This document shows, one piece after another, positions 35,053 to 49,044 of a stretch of 64,000 nt of DNA. The position numbers and the translations under genes are program-made. The stretch lies in assembly GCA_030765065.1 (NCBI GenBank), contig CM060980.1, positions 61,240,364 through 61,304,363 of the forward strand, read 5' to 3'. Every line of letters starts with the position of its first letter. Positions within the stretch are counted from its first letter, which is position 1. The stretch is from Deroplatys truncata. Its lineage: Eukaryota > Arthropoda > Insecta > Mantodea > Mantidae. Under the pieces are notes generated by a model that was given only the letters and a program-made list of their open reading frames with translations, did no database searches and had not been told where the DNA came from.

Positions 35053-35711
35053 TACAGACCCTCAAGTAAGTATTCGTCTGCGCTTTAAAAAATTCTTCCA
35101 GTCAAATTAATGGAGGGAAAAATATAATTTAATTGTACATAAAGATCAAATGGTAATACAGTTTACGTGTCTTGGCAGTTTTCAGATCCTTCATTTGATC
35201 AGTTTTATAATTTTTTGGAAAATATGCCAAAATTACAACTTTTTTGTACATGGTGTTTTCAAAATTATCTTTGCATAGGATAGAACTTTTTTTATGCATA
35301 CATCTAATCACTTCCATTGACGTGTGACTTAAACTGGTGGAGAAATAAAGTCGTAAAGGTGAACCGGAAATGAGGAATTAAGGCAAAAAAGTTGAAATTT
35401 CCCATTTTGAATGTTATTCCTCCGTCAAATAAAATTCTATTTTCACCGGAAAATAAGCGATAGACAAAAAAAGTGATATGCTTAGTGCATGTAGCGTAAT
35501 TTTGAAAACACCACGTAAAAATAGTTTCAATTTTGGCATATTTTTCAAAAATTTATAAAATTGATAGAGTGAACGATCCTTAAAACCGCCAAAACGCGTT
35601 AAACTGTATTGCTATTAGATCTTTATTTTCAAAAAGATTAATTTTTCCCTCAATTAATTTGGCTGGTATAATTTCTTAAAGTGCAGACGAATACTTTCTT
35701 GAGGGAGTGTA
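35053..35711. mobile_element. foldback MITE with Tc1/mariner-like ends
   Basis: A 0.65-kb imperfect palindrome centred near 35380. The left end reads TACAGACCCTCAAGTAAG and TATTCGTCTGCGCTTTAAA; the right end is its complement with a few changes (TTTAAAGTGCAGACGAATA, CTTGAGGGAGTGTA). Inner blocks such as GTGTTTTCAAAATTA / TAATTTTGAAAACAC also pair. TA at both ends and the CCCTCAAGTAAGTATTCG-type terminus fit a Tc1-like non-autonomous element. No coding region. Confidence 0.8.
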
Positions 35712-35879
35712 TTGCACAACTTACCGTATTTTACATCCCATTTCTTTTTAAACTACAACCCAAAATCTAACTTTCCGAACAACAAACTAAATTAAACAGT
35801 TAGAAAATTTATTGTAAACAACTAATCAATAGAAGCCATTCAGAGCCATTACTCACCTAAATCCCTTTCTGGGATTTAA

Positions 35880-36323
35880 TTAGAAGGCAACCATTATAGA
35901 ATACAAGAATGAAGTGAAGGAAAGTGACCACAGAAGGTATCTCACGGCCTCAGGCACACAGTCTACAGAGATGCGCAGAAGTCCCTCACATTTCCTGACT
36001 CGAAGACCTGTCCCACCACTGGAGCTACCCAGAGAGAACAATGAACGATCCTGCAGCTCTTTGATGTCCACGGGGAATACTATATTCTTAGAGCAAGCAT
36101 CCGCGTCATCTTTCCGACACCGCCTCACGCCATGAAACCTAAAAGCCCACCTGAAACATGAAAACGAAACGGAATAAAAGGAAAATAAGGGAATGAAATT
36201 ACGCTAGGCGATAAACCACGCCAACATTCCTTTATCCACCAGAGAAAACTACAAAAAATCTCATGCTCGGAGTAAATGATCGATGAGAATTCGAACCTCA
36301 CACGTTACCACGAAGCCAACTTG
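35880..36323 (-). mobile_element. tRNA-derived SINE (family A)
   Basis: The minus-strand head CAAGTTGGCTTCGTGGTAACG carries a B-box remnant (GTTCGAATTCTC), then a long body with CGGAAAGATGACGCGGATGC. It shares order and blocks with 31260-31671. Confidence 0.65.
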
Positions 36324-39300
36324 CAGCGTAGCAGTCATTAAGTTTCTTTAGTCTGTTACCCAGTAGTTATCAAGGAGTATTTCAGAAGCTATTGGATAAA
36401 CTCACAGAGTAGTGAATCGTTTAAGAGAAAATATGAACAACTTTCAAAATATAATTTTAATACAAAAACACAAACCTGCAACTGTAATGCTGGCTGGATA
36501 TATGTTCACAGAAGTTTAGCTGTTGCAGTATCTGAAATCATCTCTGACACTTCGTCTCAGCATTTATTAACACCCCAGAAGTTTTTGAGTATGTATTTTA
36601 AATACTTCCTATTTTCAGACATCTGATTTCATACTGAGGTTATAATAAAATTAAACATATATAGTAAAAATTAAGGGAAGTAAGTCATATCAATTCGGAT
36701 ATTGCTTGTTAAAATATATCTGATTTGCTTCTATAACATATCTTTGACTATTATATTGATAACATAAAGTGAATACCAGATAAGATTTAAACTATCAACT
36801 GTTAACTATAATAACTAAAACCTTACGTTGAAATATGTCTTTCACAAGAACCTTGTGCAAGACAAAAATCGGAAATCTTGAATCAGATAGCAAAGTTTGC
36901 GTTCCAAAAATGCATTTCGACTTTAAATCTAACCCTCTTACCAAAAGAAGTACCATTTCCAGCTGCCTAAAAATTTAACTCCAATCTCCCTCATTCTTTC
37001 ATCCTGAATTTTATTTGGAATACCAATTGTATACGATGTTCCAAATTTTGCTGGTAATTAAGAAAACAGTTATTCCTAATGAAAAAATATTGGAAGTTTT
37101 CCATTGCAAATTTCTTTTATTAGTATCGCATATTTTAATAGATCAACAAATGGTCTTCAAACATGGTCTCTACTCCATGTGTGCAAGGTTTCTGAATTAA
37201 TTGCGTAGTTCTTGATTCTTCTTGAACTTTGTATGGACGTTCAATTGAATAATTTTTAGAATAAGCATTTGGAATGTTAAGCAACTGTTCTTTTATTTAA
37301 AATTAGCTTATACAAATAGTCCATAATACACTCTTTTGCAGTACTTACAAGGATTCACGGAAGGAATTAAAAACTAAGCTTAGTGTGAATTATTTCTAGA
37401 TACTCATGAGCAGGACTCCAATTTTGACCTAAAACTGTTTGAAAAATTACCTTCAAAGCAACTCTAAAATTTTTAAGAAGTTACATAATACGTGAAAAAG
37501 ATGTCCTAAAAACTGAAATTTATTTAATTTATTAAAATTTAGTGCACACAAAACTGTACATTAACTTATGCAGAGTATAACTCTTATACAAGTAGAAAAT
37601 ATAAGTATAAGAATAAAGTAATTTACAAATAATGAAAAATATATATTTGTTCCATGTGTTTGTTTGAAGAATCCGAAAAGAAAATTAGGAACATTATTTT
37701 TTAAGTACGTCTTACAAAACTGTAGTATAAACTCTTTTAAGTTCTCATTATTATACAAAATTCAGAACCAATGAAAAGGACTTCGCCAACTTATGATATG
37801 ACATAACAATAAGGACAATAACATCCTGATTGTGCGCACTGATTAAAGCAAAAAAGGGAAAACTGACCTGTCTAACCCCTAGTTTGGGACATAAATTCAT
37901 AACTGTAATATTTTTCTCCTCTGATACCCCTCCACCAAAAAGCAACTCTTCCCAGACTATTAAATAGGAATATGATTTTTTCCCCAAGAATACTAATAAG
38001 GAATGTACAAAATTATTCTTATGTCTCAGTTGAATAGTGAGATTTCTGATATTTGAAAAGTTATCCTTATGTAAAATGTCACTAATATAATAGTAGATTA
38101 TGATACAAGTGGTAAAAGTGGGACTTTATTTCGCAATTCTACAAGCAAAATAAAACCATTTTTAACAGTGTGGCGTATGCTATTTTTTTAGACAGCGCTT
38201 GAATTTGTAAAATATCAATAATATTATGTTAATTCCTATAACTAACAGAGATCACGTTTATAATGTGTTCTTGAAACAAGAGGAAATACGTTAAAAAGCG
38301 AGAATGTCACATCTTTGATGTTTTGTTGTTTCACTAACACTCATATTCTAGTGAAATTAATTCCACCCTACACCAGGCAATTAAACGATTAAATGCTGTA
38401 TCATATTGCTTTCTGAACTTTTTTGGTAAGCACTTCAAGTTTTATTCTTTCTGCTGCTTCTGTAATTTTACTGCCATTTCAATTTCTTCTGAATTCAATT
38501 CCGCCATTTAATCTTTATGTAGGTGAGATAAAAGAATAGCGTTTTACATCCAAGATAGCTGTCAATATAACATACGGGTTAACTCTACAATGAATTGCGA
38601 TAAATTGAAATATGACGATTTGTATTGTGAACAAGTAATGCAAGCGCCGTGAGAAATTATTCATGTAAAAAGACATAATGAAAAGTAAAACTTAATTAAA
38701 ACAAGTCGAGCTATTAAAAAAACAAAGGGTACTTGTATGTGATTGTACTTGAAAGCAAAGTTGGTCACATTAACAATTATGCACTAGTGCAATAATTTAA
38801 AGGTTTTAGCTCATGTGCTCTGTGTTAGAAGTTTTACTTTTAGGCATGCTGTCTAAAAACTCTTTATAAACTCAATATAAATGCAATACAGTAACTAAAT
38901 AGAAATACAAAGGGCAAGAAAATGACAAAAGTATGGCGTAAATATAAAAATTCTGTAAAAATAAAGTGTCATACAGTGACAAAAAATGATCTAATAAATA
39001 TGCATGTTCTTAATCTGGGACTCATGGTAAGGATTTATGTATATTAACAATACCTATGACGCTAAGAATCACAGAGTTAAAGAGCGTCCATAAATAAAAC
39101 TCAATTTAATTTAATACCTATGATACAACAATTAAAATATCACATGTCACTAGAATCCGGCCCTTGTCATGAAGTAAATGATAGATAATATCTGTGACTC
39201 TCACATAGAGCATTTTTCAGAGTGCAGTTACTATGTATGGTACTGCAGGGAGCAATAGACGTGACAAACATTGTTATTTACGATCCCAAACACTCGCATT

Positions 39301-40329
39301 CGTAACTACCAGCAGCTGAAGGAAATTATTTGAAAGAAAACTATAACAGTCTTCTAGCATGTCACCAACTGGTGTAGGACGGAAATACGATACGTTCACG
39401 CACACGCGCAATACCCGTTTACATTCCCAGTAGTTACACCAGACATCCACGCCGCCCCCATCGTAACTCTAGCCGTATCGTGATACTGTAACAGAACCAA
39501 AAGTTTTAAGTAATGATCTCCTCTCACTTTTTACAGCCTTCTTCTCGTTTAGTCGAGTTCCCCCAGTCAAAGGTAACGCTCTGCTATAACTTCCATCTAC
39601 GCGACTGCTCCGACCTTAATATAGGTTAGTGAAACCATTAAGATTGCAAACTAACGATTTATTGGCATGAGATCTAGCAACGGATAGAAGCCGAGCGTCT
39701 GAAGTGACGTACGAGCTCTTTGCACACTATTCACCAACAGATGAATGCGTTCAAATAAGGCGAGAGACCTCATTCCACTGTGCAACAGTCGATATAAGTC
39801 GTACTTACGTGTTCTTAATGCAACAGTCGATATTCCCCATAGAAGCTGCTGTAAACCTTCTCAAAAGAGCATTGTGTGTATGCAGATAAGTGCAGGAAGT
39901 CCACACTCAGGCCTATAATACAAATACAGATCTGTTCTTTCTTACAAAACTTTTCAACTTTATTGTAAGAGAGATTATCTTCACTAAAGCCCATTATTAG
40001 GTTGTCATCTTCGAAAATCTGGTTCACTAAGGGAGTGTATTTAGACCTGACTAATCGATACAAATTGATAACCATTATAGAGGGGTTGTCTTCAAGTTAT
40101 GTACACATAAAATACGTATTAATACAAAGAATGTAATTCGCAGCCTCCATGAGTTACTGGCGGGCAAGTAAACACGGTTGGTGAGTGCTGTCTGCAAACG
40201 CCAACAGACTGTACGAGGGAACCTGCGATGTCACTGCGAGAAGTCCATAACAGTTCAAGTTAACTTCCTTTCGTCCTGGCTTTAATGCTTATTTTCAGTA
40301 GTGTTTAATGCCCGTTCTTACTTCATACG
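36324..40329. other. 4-kb AT-rich stretch, nothing recognised
   Basis: Very AT-rich to about 39200, then slightly more mixed. ORFs are short, mostly TTG or other non-ATG starts, and resemble nothing I know. A few AATAAA-like words occur as expected by composition. Confidence 0.45.
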
Positions 40330-40550
40330 GCACTACAGGCAGTGGACGCTGATGATACAAAAATATTTGAGAAAGAAAGTTTTGGAAAGCAAATGTTCCA
40401 GGCCTAAGTTTAAAGTACCTCCCCGCCATTTGCCAATTATGAGGACTGAGGAAAACTTGGAAAAAAATAGTTGGATTACGTTCCTAGTAGGATTCGAGCC
40501 ACGGACCTTCCGAATGCAAGCCTCGCACGTTACCACGGAGCCATCTTACT
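40330..40550 (-). mobile_element. tRNA-derived SINE (family F)
   Basis: Minus-strand head: AAGATGGCTCCGTGGTAACG, TTGCATTCGGAAGGTCCG, B box GGCTCGAATCC. The body has TTTTCCTCAGTCCTCATAAT and AAACTTAGGCCTGGAAC, shared with the plus-strand copy at 61395-61640. The ORFs at 40301-40612 and 40333-40536 are by-products. Confidence 0.7.
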
Positions 40551-41076
40551 CCTTTAATGCTTATAAATTCCTCTGCCTGGTAATGACGAAAGCTGAAACA
40601 GTTGAAATTTAGTCATAATCAGAAGAAAACAATATCAGTAAACAAACAGCTCTTTGCGAAACAGTTGCGAATGTGATGATGGCACGTTGTAAACAAAACA
40701 GGCTTATCCTTCTCAGTGTCCGGGTTTGAAAGGCAAACAGGTGAATTGAGTTGTCTTAAGATTATGTTTAAAGTGCAGCGGTGGACAGAATCTAAAAGCG
40801 TAAATTATGGAGAAGAGTCTATTATTAGCGACACCACAAGTACGACTGGTTTAAAACAACGCAGAGTAAATTTAAAATATAAAAAAGTAAACTTTTTGTA
40901 GAATTAGTTGACTTTTACGATATGTATGTTGTATAAAAGTCTAACGTAAAGCCGAAAACTACTTTTCAATGTTGCTTATGTGTGTAAACTATATTATTCA
41001 ATTGTAATAGATAAAAGTATATTCAATAGCAAGCAATTTTATCTAAACCACAATAAAGCGAAGTTAAAAGTGCATT
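40551..41076. other. no recognised feature
   Basis: AT-rich spacer before the LTR copy. Confidence 0.45.
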
Positions 41077-42046
41077 ATAAAGTAGGGGTTTTCTTTACGT
41101 TGTTTGCATCACGTATGGACGTCAATCTGAAGTAGGTAGTTTCTTTGTGTTTCAAATGTTGGGGAACCGAACTTGAAATTCACGTATAGTACCCGGTTTC
41201 CGGTAGCCTTCGCCCCAAATTTACTTTCAGGTGGCCTTTGCCCCAAATTTAAAAAAAAATTAACTTCGTAATTTAACTGTATCTTTAAATATTATATATT
41301 TATGTTTGCCTCGGCTGCGTCAGTATTATTGTTAGAGACATGGATGCCTTGGCAGGTTTGTGGTACGACTAAGAATGTAGGCTTACACATATTATAAATT
41401 TACTTCACACCTTTTATTAATACTTGGTACGATTTAAATAACACTTCAGAGCTGTGAGATTCTTTTTATTAATTAATTGCACTTTTTCACTTATTTTTCG
41501 TCTCACACGAATACATATTAAATCTCTCGAGGACGCATTTTGTATCCGGTTACAGTCACTGTTTGCAGTTATGAGCGCTGTCTAGAAGCAACTGAATTGA
41601 TTTCAACAGTCTAAACTTGTAAGTTTCTGTATTTCAAGTCTCTGATTGGCTAATCCTACTCCAATACCTTCATTTAACTAAAGCTTTTTCTGGTTGTTGA
41701 TTGGCTATTTTATAAACTGTCACTAAAATTACATTATTGTTACTCCAAGAATCACAAGTAGTACTGTTAAACTTTCTTACTCATTATTGACTCAAGGTTA
41801 CCTCATTGTTACCAAATTGTTAGCAACTTTTAACTTATTATTCTCACAGCTCCTACATTGTTAAATTACGTAATATATTCACATAACATTATTACACATG
41901 GATACAATAATATAAGCATATGCAATGACTGTTACATACATTTTACAAATTATTACATACACATATTGCTTCAAGGCGGGCTATTATTGAATTTACATAT
42001 TATATAATTAGACTGAAATTATTTAAGTGTTAAAAATAATGCCTCA
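41077..42046 (-). mobile_element. second copy of the 26804-27724 LTR, inverted
   Basis: On the minus strand it repeats the first copy in order: TTAACACTTAAATAATTTCAG, CGCCTTGAAGCAATATGTG, AGCCAATCAACAACCAG, CGAGAGATTTAATA, TGACGCAGCCGAGGCAAAC, GGGCGAAGGCTACCGG and CGGTTCCCCAACA, with many substitutions and a duplicated GCCCCAAATTTA block near 41215. The ends are eroded (ATAAAGTAGGGG, TGCCTCA) and no target duplication is clear, so it is older than the copy at 26804. Confidence 0.8.
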
Positions 42047-42499
42047 ATTATTATTAATATAGCATAATTATATAAGATTATCTTACACAGAAATATACAG
42101 AAATGTCAGACAAAAGGGACATCAATAGATATATTTCGAACGCAATGTTTCAATAGTCAGTCCAGGCGGCATTCCTGTACGATGTTGCATTCAGGCATCT
42201 AGGAACAAAACTTTACTTGACCAACAGTGAATGAGAAAGCGCATATACTGTTCCCCATAACTTCGCCCTCTGCGTCAGGTCGACACTTTGTTTGTTTATA
42301 TCGAGCCACCTATAAACTTTTTCTCCTTGAGCACTAGAAGCCGAGTATTGTTAAGAGATGCAGCAGTAACCAAACCAAATATACTGTACAGGAGACAGGG
42401 GTACTCTGAAAGGGTATAAACAGGGGTATCACTTCTTCAGACGTGAAATTGTGCTATACTGTAGTCAAAATGGAACAAACAAAAATAAGAGGTATTTAT
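42047..42499. other. no recognised feature
   Basis: Mixed composition, no ORF or repeat recognised. Confidence 0.45.
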
Positions 42500-43300
42500 T
42501 TTCTCCACACGTATCTAATAGGTAGAGGAAGTATTGTATTCCACCCAAACATTCGATACCGAGATCTCACCGAAAATACTGTTTTAAGGCACCCTGAATT
42601 AAAAAGGCGTTTTGGGGAGAAAAAAGGTCCCATGCGTGTATGTGCGCGCATCTGTGAATATCATATCTCTAAAAGGAAATATTTTATAAATACCAAAACT
42701 GGTATTTATGTTCAGTATCTTGCAAAGACGCGACATGAAGATTTTCTAAAAATACCCACGCCATAATCTACCCTTTACATGGAATATTTTTCGTAATGTT
42801 TTATTTTTCCAAAAATGGCTCTTTGTTTAAAATACTGTATACTTATATTTAATGGAAATAAACTTTATATCTTAAACTTTATGGAAATAGCCAGTAATTT
42901 TCTCTTTATTTTTATAAATGTTCTATCATTTTATACAACTGGTGCACCTAAGATAGCCAAAAAGGACTTCACAAAATGTAGATCTCTAAAATATCAATTT
43001 ATTTCAAATATATTTTTGTGGTAACAGCCATTTCGGAGATCTGTTGTTATTGGCTCGAATTTTTTAATACTTTTGTAAACTTTTGAAACAATGTTATCTT
43101 AATTTGTTTCTTCCAATTTCACACAAAGAGAATGAACTTTCATGGCCAGGTATAGCACCCCATTTATAAACTTTGACTCTCGTTATCCGCTTTGCACCTA
43201 CAAAGAAAAGTGTAATAAAACTATTTCTGCAAATGTTTATCTCCATTGACATAAAGTAGATGGAAGACTAAGCTTTTGCAAGAATACTTTCTAGAAGCCA
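42500..43300 (-). repeat. DR1 interspersed repeat, decayed copy
   Basis: It begins with ACACGTATCTAATAGGTAGAG and GGAAGTATTGTATTCCACCC. GATACCGAGATCTCACCG follows, then a short GTGTATGTGCGCGC in place of the microsatellite, and TTTGCAAATGTTTATCT-like parts near 43230. All blocks are in reverse orientation. Confidence 0.7.
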
Positions 43301-43813
43301 TATAAAAGTAGCGATATTTGGTACAGAAGGTAATCTGAATGCACCTAACATACGCTTCATTTTCTTCAATTAAACAGATAATTACACGCGACCGCCTTTC
43401 AGCCAATCCAAGGCCTCGTGTACCTTATTTACCAATCAGAATCAAACTTAATCTATAGTTTTAAAGCAGAGTGCTCAAAAAGTAATAACCGATAGTTTGC
43501 TTACATTCATATTTTATCCCTATAATCTCTGCTTCGATACTACTAGGGAAGCTTATTCAAATTAATTTTCCAGTTCACTACTGGCGGCTGATACAAGCAG
43601 TAAAAATAGCGAGATTTGCCAAATTCAAAATATAAATAACCAGTACCAGATATAACGCCGAATAATACAGATGAAATTAGTGATTATACTAAAAGTACAA
43701 AAAAAATTGGTATCGTTATCCATTGTAGCTATCTTACCGACATGACAACCAGCATTCGTTAACCTCAATAAAATTACCGGAATTGCTGAAAACTATGTGT
43801 TACAGAGGAAACC
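43301..43813. other. no recognised feature
   Basis: AT-rich; nothing assigned. Confidence 0.45.

Positions 43814-43857
<44 letters not shown>
43814..43857. repeat. (TG)n microsatellite
   Basis: About 22 uninterrupted TG dinucleotides, not part of a DR1 copy that I can recognise. Confidence 0.97.
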
Positions 43858-43858
<1 letters not shown>

Positions 43859-46454
43859 CTACTCCACGTTTTCTGTTTATACAAACAAATCTGTCAACGG
43901 AAAGAATGGATGTCATTTGCAGCAGAACATGACATGTTATTATCCGTCGTTTAACGATATATAGAACTTTGTCCTATACCTACACTTATTTACCTTATAT
44001 TTCATTTTATGATACATAAAAGGATTTATTACATGCCAACCATATAGATCATGTTAAGAACAAAGTTCTAAAAGATAAAGTTTCATTATGAACCCATCTT
44101 TGCACATTTCAGCACAACTTAAACGATTGTAATGAAGCTTGTTAAATCGTATATCATATTAGGTCCTACTTAGAGAGGAATTTATTTCAAAAGGGGCGGA
44201 ATATTTAATGGGACAGAATGTCAAAATATCGGAATACCTCGAAGTATTTTATTTATGAAAACTCCATATTATTAATATTTAATATATATAACACATTTTC
44301 ATTAACATAATACGTAAATCAGTTTAAATTTGATACCTTGATTCCTAAATGTTTTCTTTTTAGCGTGGTCGCCAGCATTATTATTTTTCTTAATCGCTAC
44401 AATATAGCTGTTATCACGATTGCTTTTGACCGCATTTTAAAAATTTCCAATTTTCTATACTCTATAGAACCACAGTATTCAGCGAGACAGCAAAACAACA
44501 GCATCTCTGTTAACATTCGGGTAGTCAGGAAATAAATCCCCTACACTGGACAATCCAACTGCACTTTTGCTGTTGTTTTTGTTCTGTTTCTTTTTTCGTA
44601 GTTCCTCTCTGTCACTAGATAAATTCTGAATGCAGTCCTACACCACCATCAAAGGCTCCATACATAGAAAAAAAAGAACTAAATCAGGAAAATGACTACG
44701 AACTAAGGTCATCTTTACGGCTCACGTTTACCTAATAGCAGTCTCATAAACAACAAAAACTCCATCTTCCGAACAAATCAAGAATATGAAATAGCTGGCA
44801 TATGTAAGTGACAACGCATTTAAGTTCAATTATTTTGCACAAGCTTTTTCAGTATGTTTTTAAACCTACATGAAAACGTCGCCATAAGACAAAGCCAAAG
44901 TAACCATCCCAAAAAAGTAGTACAATCTCGGTTCTGAGGAATGTAGTGGTAAAACTTTTCATGAGAATTCTAGGAAATGTAATCATTTTTGGACGGGAAG
45001 GTATGTATTCCTGTACGTTATAAGTGCAATCACTTCTAAGCTACAAAACTGTAACAATAATTGTGACATTGAGGCTCCTCTAACAACTTGCATTAATTCA
45101 CCAGTTTGTTACAAAGATAAAATGATTTATTTGGAGCAAGGAAGTTTTGGCAAGGTATCAGCAATCGGTGTGTAACTCCCTGCTCGTAAATGTGTCTCGG
45201 GCGACATCATACGTCAAGGCAAACCAAACCCACCCTTGTCCGTTGAAAGGGAGAGATATGCAATGCTTTAATTATTCCACGCAAGCCATGGTGATGATGA
45301 TGGGCGGTCATTCTTCAAGCGTGTGTTGTCCACAAGGGCGTACCAGCAGCATCGCGCCCCGTTACATGATCGGTAATTGTGGGCACCGCCCTGCCCCGTG
45401 TTGGACGTCATGTATGACACCGGGAGAAACATGTGTCACTCCATAGGGTGCGTCCCAATAGCAGACCACCTGCTGATCACCCTGTTTCATCGCCCTGCAA
45501 GTAATGTTTCAAAAATATGGCGCCCCTTCTCCAAAGGTAAATGCATTTGCTAAACAAGAAAGGCAAATGCAACCACATCTTCACCTGTCCAGAGATGTTG
45601 GCTCGTCACTTCTCGCTGATTCCTCTATCAACGTCTACAAACATACTTTTAATGTTATGTCAATTATATCAATAAAACTTCAGCTGTATTTCATTACATA
45701 TGTTACCTAAAAACTTAAAATCCAACAAGTGTAGCATTTGTTCATCCATCAAGTAATGAAGATCGTTCTTAAACCTTTGAGACATCTTGGAGATGTAACC
45801 AAAGAAACAAAGAACACCTGCGGGAATGTGAGAAAGTCTGAAAAAATGGTGCACGTAATATTAATGAATACAAATGAAATCGTGTTAATAAATTGTTCAG
45901 CTTCTTGCAATTTCCAACCGAAACGACCAGCTTTTCTAAACCTACACAATAAACATATAATTACGTAGAATAGTTTAGGTGCTAGGCCATTTTTCTAGCT
46001 AGAAAGAAACTAATGACTATGTTCATATATTATGAATTGTAACTTTAATTATATTTATTATCACTTAGGAATACTCAGAGGTGAATTATATAAACATTTT
46101 TAAAAGTAGTTTCTTTAAGTTTTGATTACTTAAGAATACATTAGAGGATTAACCTTCAGTTAGCTGCTGCAGTTTCCGCTGTCGGGGCCTTTTAAACGCC
46201 GTCGTTTGAATGCACAGGCGCACACAGTTTGGTGCCCTTTCAATTTTTGGAATTCCATTTCCTTAGTTTTGATTTTTCTTACATTTTTAACATTAAAATT
46301 GTTTTATACGATGCAGTTTACAACCAATCTTGTTCAGCTTTTCAATAGAAACTCAGAAATAATTATTCTTGCTTTAATATTGTGATCCAAAATACGGCAT
46401 AGTTAATTTAAGCATTAAGGATAAATTGCAAACAAACAAATGCATATTTAGGAC
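43858..46454. other. no recognised gene
   Basis: Mostly AT-rich. 45140-45530 is GC-richer; its 99-codon ORF (45147-45446) begins at a non-ATG codon and has no domain I recognise. Confidence 0.4.
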
Positions 46455-46959
46455 TAGCAGCGAAGGGGAATTAGAACCTCTACCTATGAAGATCTTTTGT
46501 GCCTACCCTGACAGGGCGCCCTCGGGAGGGAGGGTTGAGGTGACAGAGTGGCCGGACTAGGCGGCACGACTGGGCAGAGTGCAGGGTCCCTACCGTCTTC
46601 CAGATTAAACTTCCCGGATGGCAGCTGGTGCAACCGGCTCCCCTCCCGCATGCAGGCTTGCACATCCCACTGGGGGGCCTGGGACTCTGAGATCGCTCCC
46701 ATTCCTGCGTACGAAGTGTTGCATAGAGCATCCTTTTCCCGTGCCATGCATCGCCGAGACTCCCGCCGACAATTGCAACCCTGAAACGCCCAAGGTGAAA
46801 TGGAGGTGCAGGGGGATATAATATTGATATATTATTGATATAGTGACCCGGGGAAACCCCGAAAAGACCCACGGATCAGAAAGGTCGGCCGCGAGAATCG
46901 AACCCACGACCTCCCGAATGCGGGTCACAGACGTTGCTGCCGTAGTCATCCCACTCGGT
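46455..46959 (-). mobile_element. tRNA-derived SINE (family C)
   Basis: The minus strand starts with a tRNA-like head, ACCGAGTGGGATGACTACGG, then B box GGTTCGATTCTC, then GATCCGTGGGTCTTTTCGG and a GC-rich body of about 350 bp. A TATCAATAATATATC patch lies in the middle. The architecture resembles family A. The GC-rich body explains the overlapping ORFs here. Confidence 0.75.
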
Positions 46960-49044
46960 ATTTGTATTTAACAGTCTATAATATATTTCTGAAAAAATTT
47001 CGTGAAAAAATTCCATTGCAGTTCGTTTTACTGTTAATTAACTAACTTGCAAATATTATGTTTTTCAAAATGATAGTTTGTGCACCATATTTAACTTTTA
47101 ATTAATTGGCTTTATAAGATAATTGTTTTCTAAGAAACTGCTTATGAATAACTGATATGTGAATAAGCTGGAACATGCGCATAATTATGATAGAGAAGCA
47201 TGTGAGGAACATTTTAAGAATTCTTAAGAACTACTGGATTTAGAAGTTTTACCTTGGCTAGCCTTAAGAAAGAGGCAGGCAATTTTCTTGCTTTTTTTAA
47301 TTTCTTTGTACGAAAGTGTTATACTAAAATAATACACGCTTCAGTCGATCTCTGGGATTTAGTAAAACAGAAACAGAAATATACTACATGTTGACGAGCA
47401 AAAACCTCTTAGAACAATGCAGAATCGAACACCCTTCCTGAATTCCCCATTTATGGTCCCAGAAGTTCTAACACTGGTTTCTTCGGAAGACTTCGTCCGT
47501 ATTGCAGGTAATCTATCATGCTGCTCGTAAACTTGGAAAGCTGCTCAGACGGCCACTATCTTGTGTTTCCTTACCGAAGTTGTTGGAAAATTAATGACGT
47601 GAAACAGTTAACGCACCAAACTACCACAAAAGTGGTTGGGGAACCTCTTTGGCAAGTTGCATTGGAATAGCTTTCCTATTGCGTCTGCACACTTCTTTAT
47701 GACTGATGAGTCCACTGCTTTCTAAGCTCAGAGCATGGTTTACGATTTCAGTTCAGTTGTGTGCCGAAATTTGTGGTATCCCCACTTCCTTATACGTTTT
47801 CAGAGGTTTTTAGTTTTCTATGTATTTGAATTAGCAGTTTTGTAAGGGGGATTTTGTTTGAAGCAGAACAGTTATTTATAAGTGTGAACACTGCCCAAAC
47901 AGGACTATAAATGTTGCAAGTATTTTTAGGTTGCCACTTGTTTCAATAAACATTCTTAACTACCATGGACATTAAGTTGGAAATTTACAATCATTCTCGT
48001 TGAGTATGCTGACGTGCATAAACTGCGGCCATAATGGAATGCAGCTGTTTATGTTGGTACGAACAGGAAGTCTAGCCCCACCCTCTGCCAACGTAAACTC
48101 CTCTGTTCCTTAAACGTAATTCCTGCCACTGGATTAAACACGAAGGATAAGTACTTTTGTTTTTGTTTTATTAATACACTTAATTCTTATATTTTCATGC
48201 TACACTACCTAAATTTCTGTTTTCTTACTGTGGTTCGATGGCGGCAATAACTTTAACCTTCGTCTCCATGTTCGTGATGGAACTTTGACATAAATGCCGT
48301 AGTTGTCGTCTCGTTTAACGACACACGAAATAATTCTTTTCCCCTTCCTCTAGAAGGCCGAATAAGTTACATCATACTGGTTTAATCTTTCTTTGTGCAT
48401 CAATCGTAGCGAAACTATCATAGAAGCGGTATCCGAACCACCCCTTCATTTCACATCTATTACAACATTCTTCATTGATATTTGTGTCTCAATTATTTTT
48501 CAGGTCAGCCACATAGGTCAGCGCTTATATAGATGTTTTAATTACTAGAATAGGAAATTATTTGCTCCATGTACCCATATTACGAGCAACAAAAAATTCA
48601 AAGGACTGTCTAACTTTAAAAAGAAATTTTAAAAACGACGTATAACGATTTATGCTGCTTTATAAACTTCGACTTTTAAGAATTTGAACTGCTAACACGA
48701 ATGAAATAGCGGCTGTAACACCACACAACGTTTTGCCAACTCATGCTGCACGTATGTCCTAAGTAAAGTTCCTATGTACCTTCTATAGAGAATTATTATA
48801 TTCGCAATAATATAACCAAGCTTCCAGAATTATTTTGAGAGATTCTGAAGTTCAAACTGTAAATATTAATTTTACTATTTCGTAAATCACATTGTAGACA
48901 TTGAATCTGATATTCATAAAACCCCCAATAAAATGTAAATAGTTAAACTAAAACTTTCAGCTATGAATGTTCATTACGGCATGAGGTGAGATGAGTTCCA
49001 AAATTAAAACGATTTATGGAATAACGCACTTAATGACACCAAAG
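46960..49044. other. no recognised feature
   Basis: AT-rich with moderately GC-rich patches near 47400-47750 and 48000-48400. No ORF or repeat recognised. Confidence 0.45.

Noticed and set aside
46480-46949. Overlapping ORFs on both strands, up to 130 codons
   Set aside because: They lie in the GC-rich body of a SINE.
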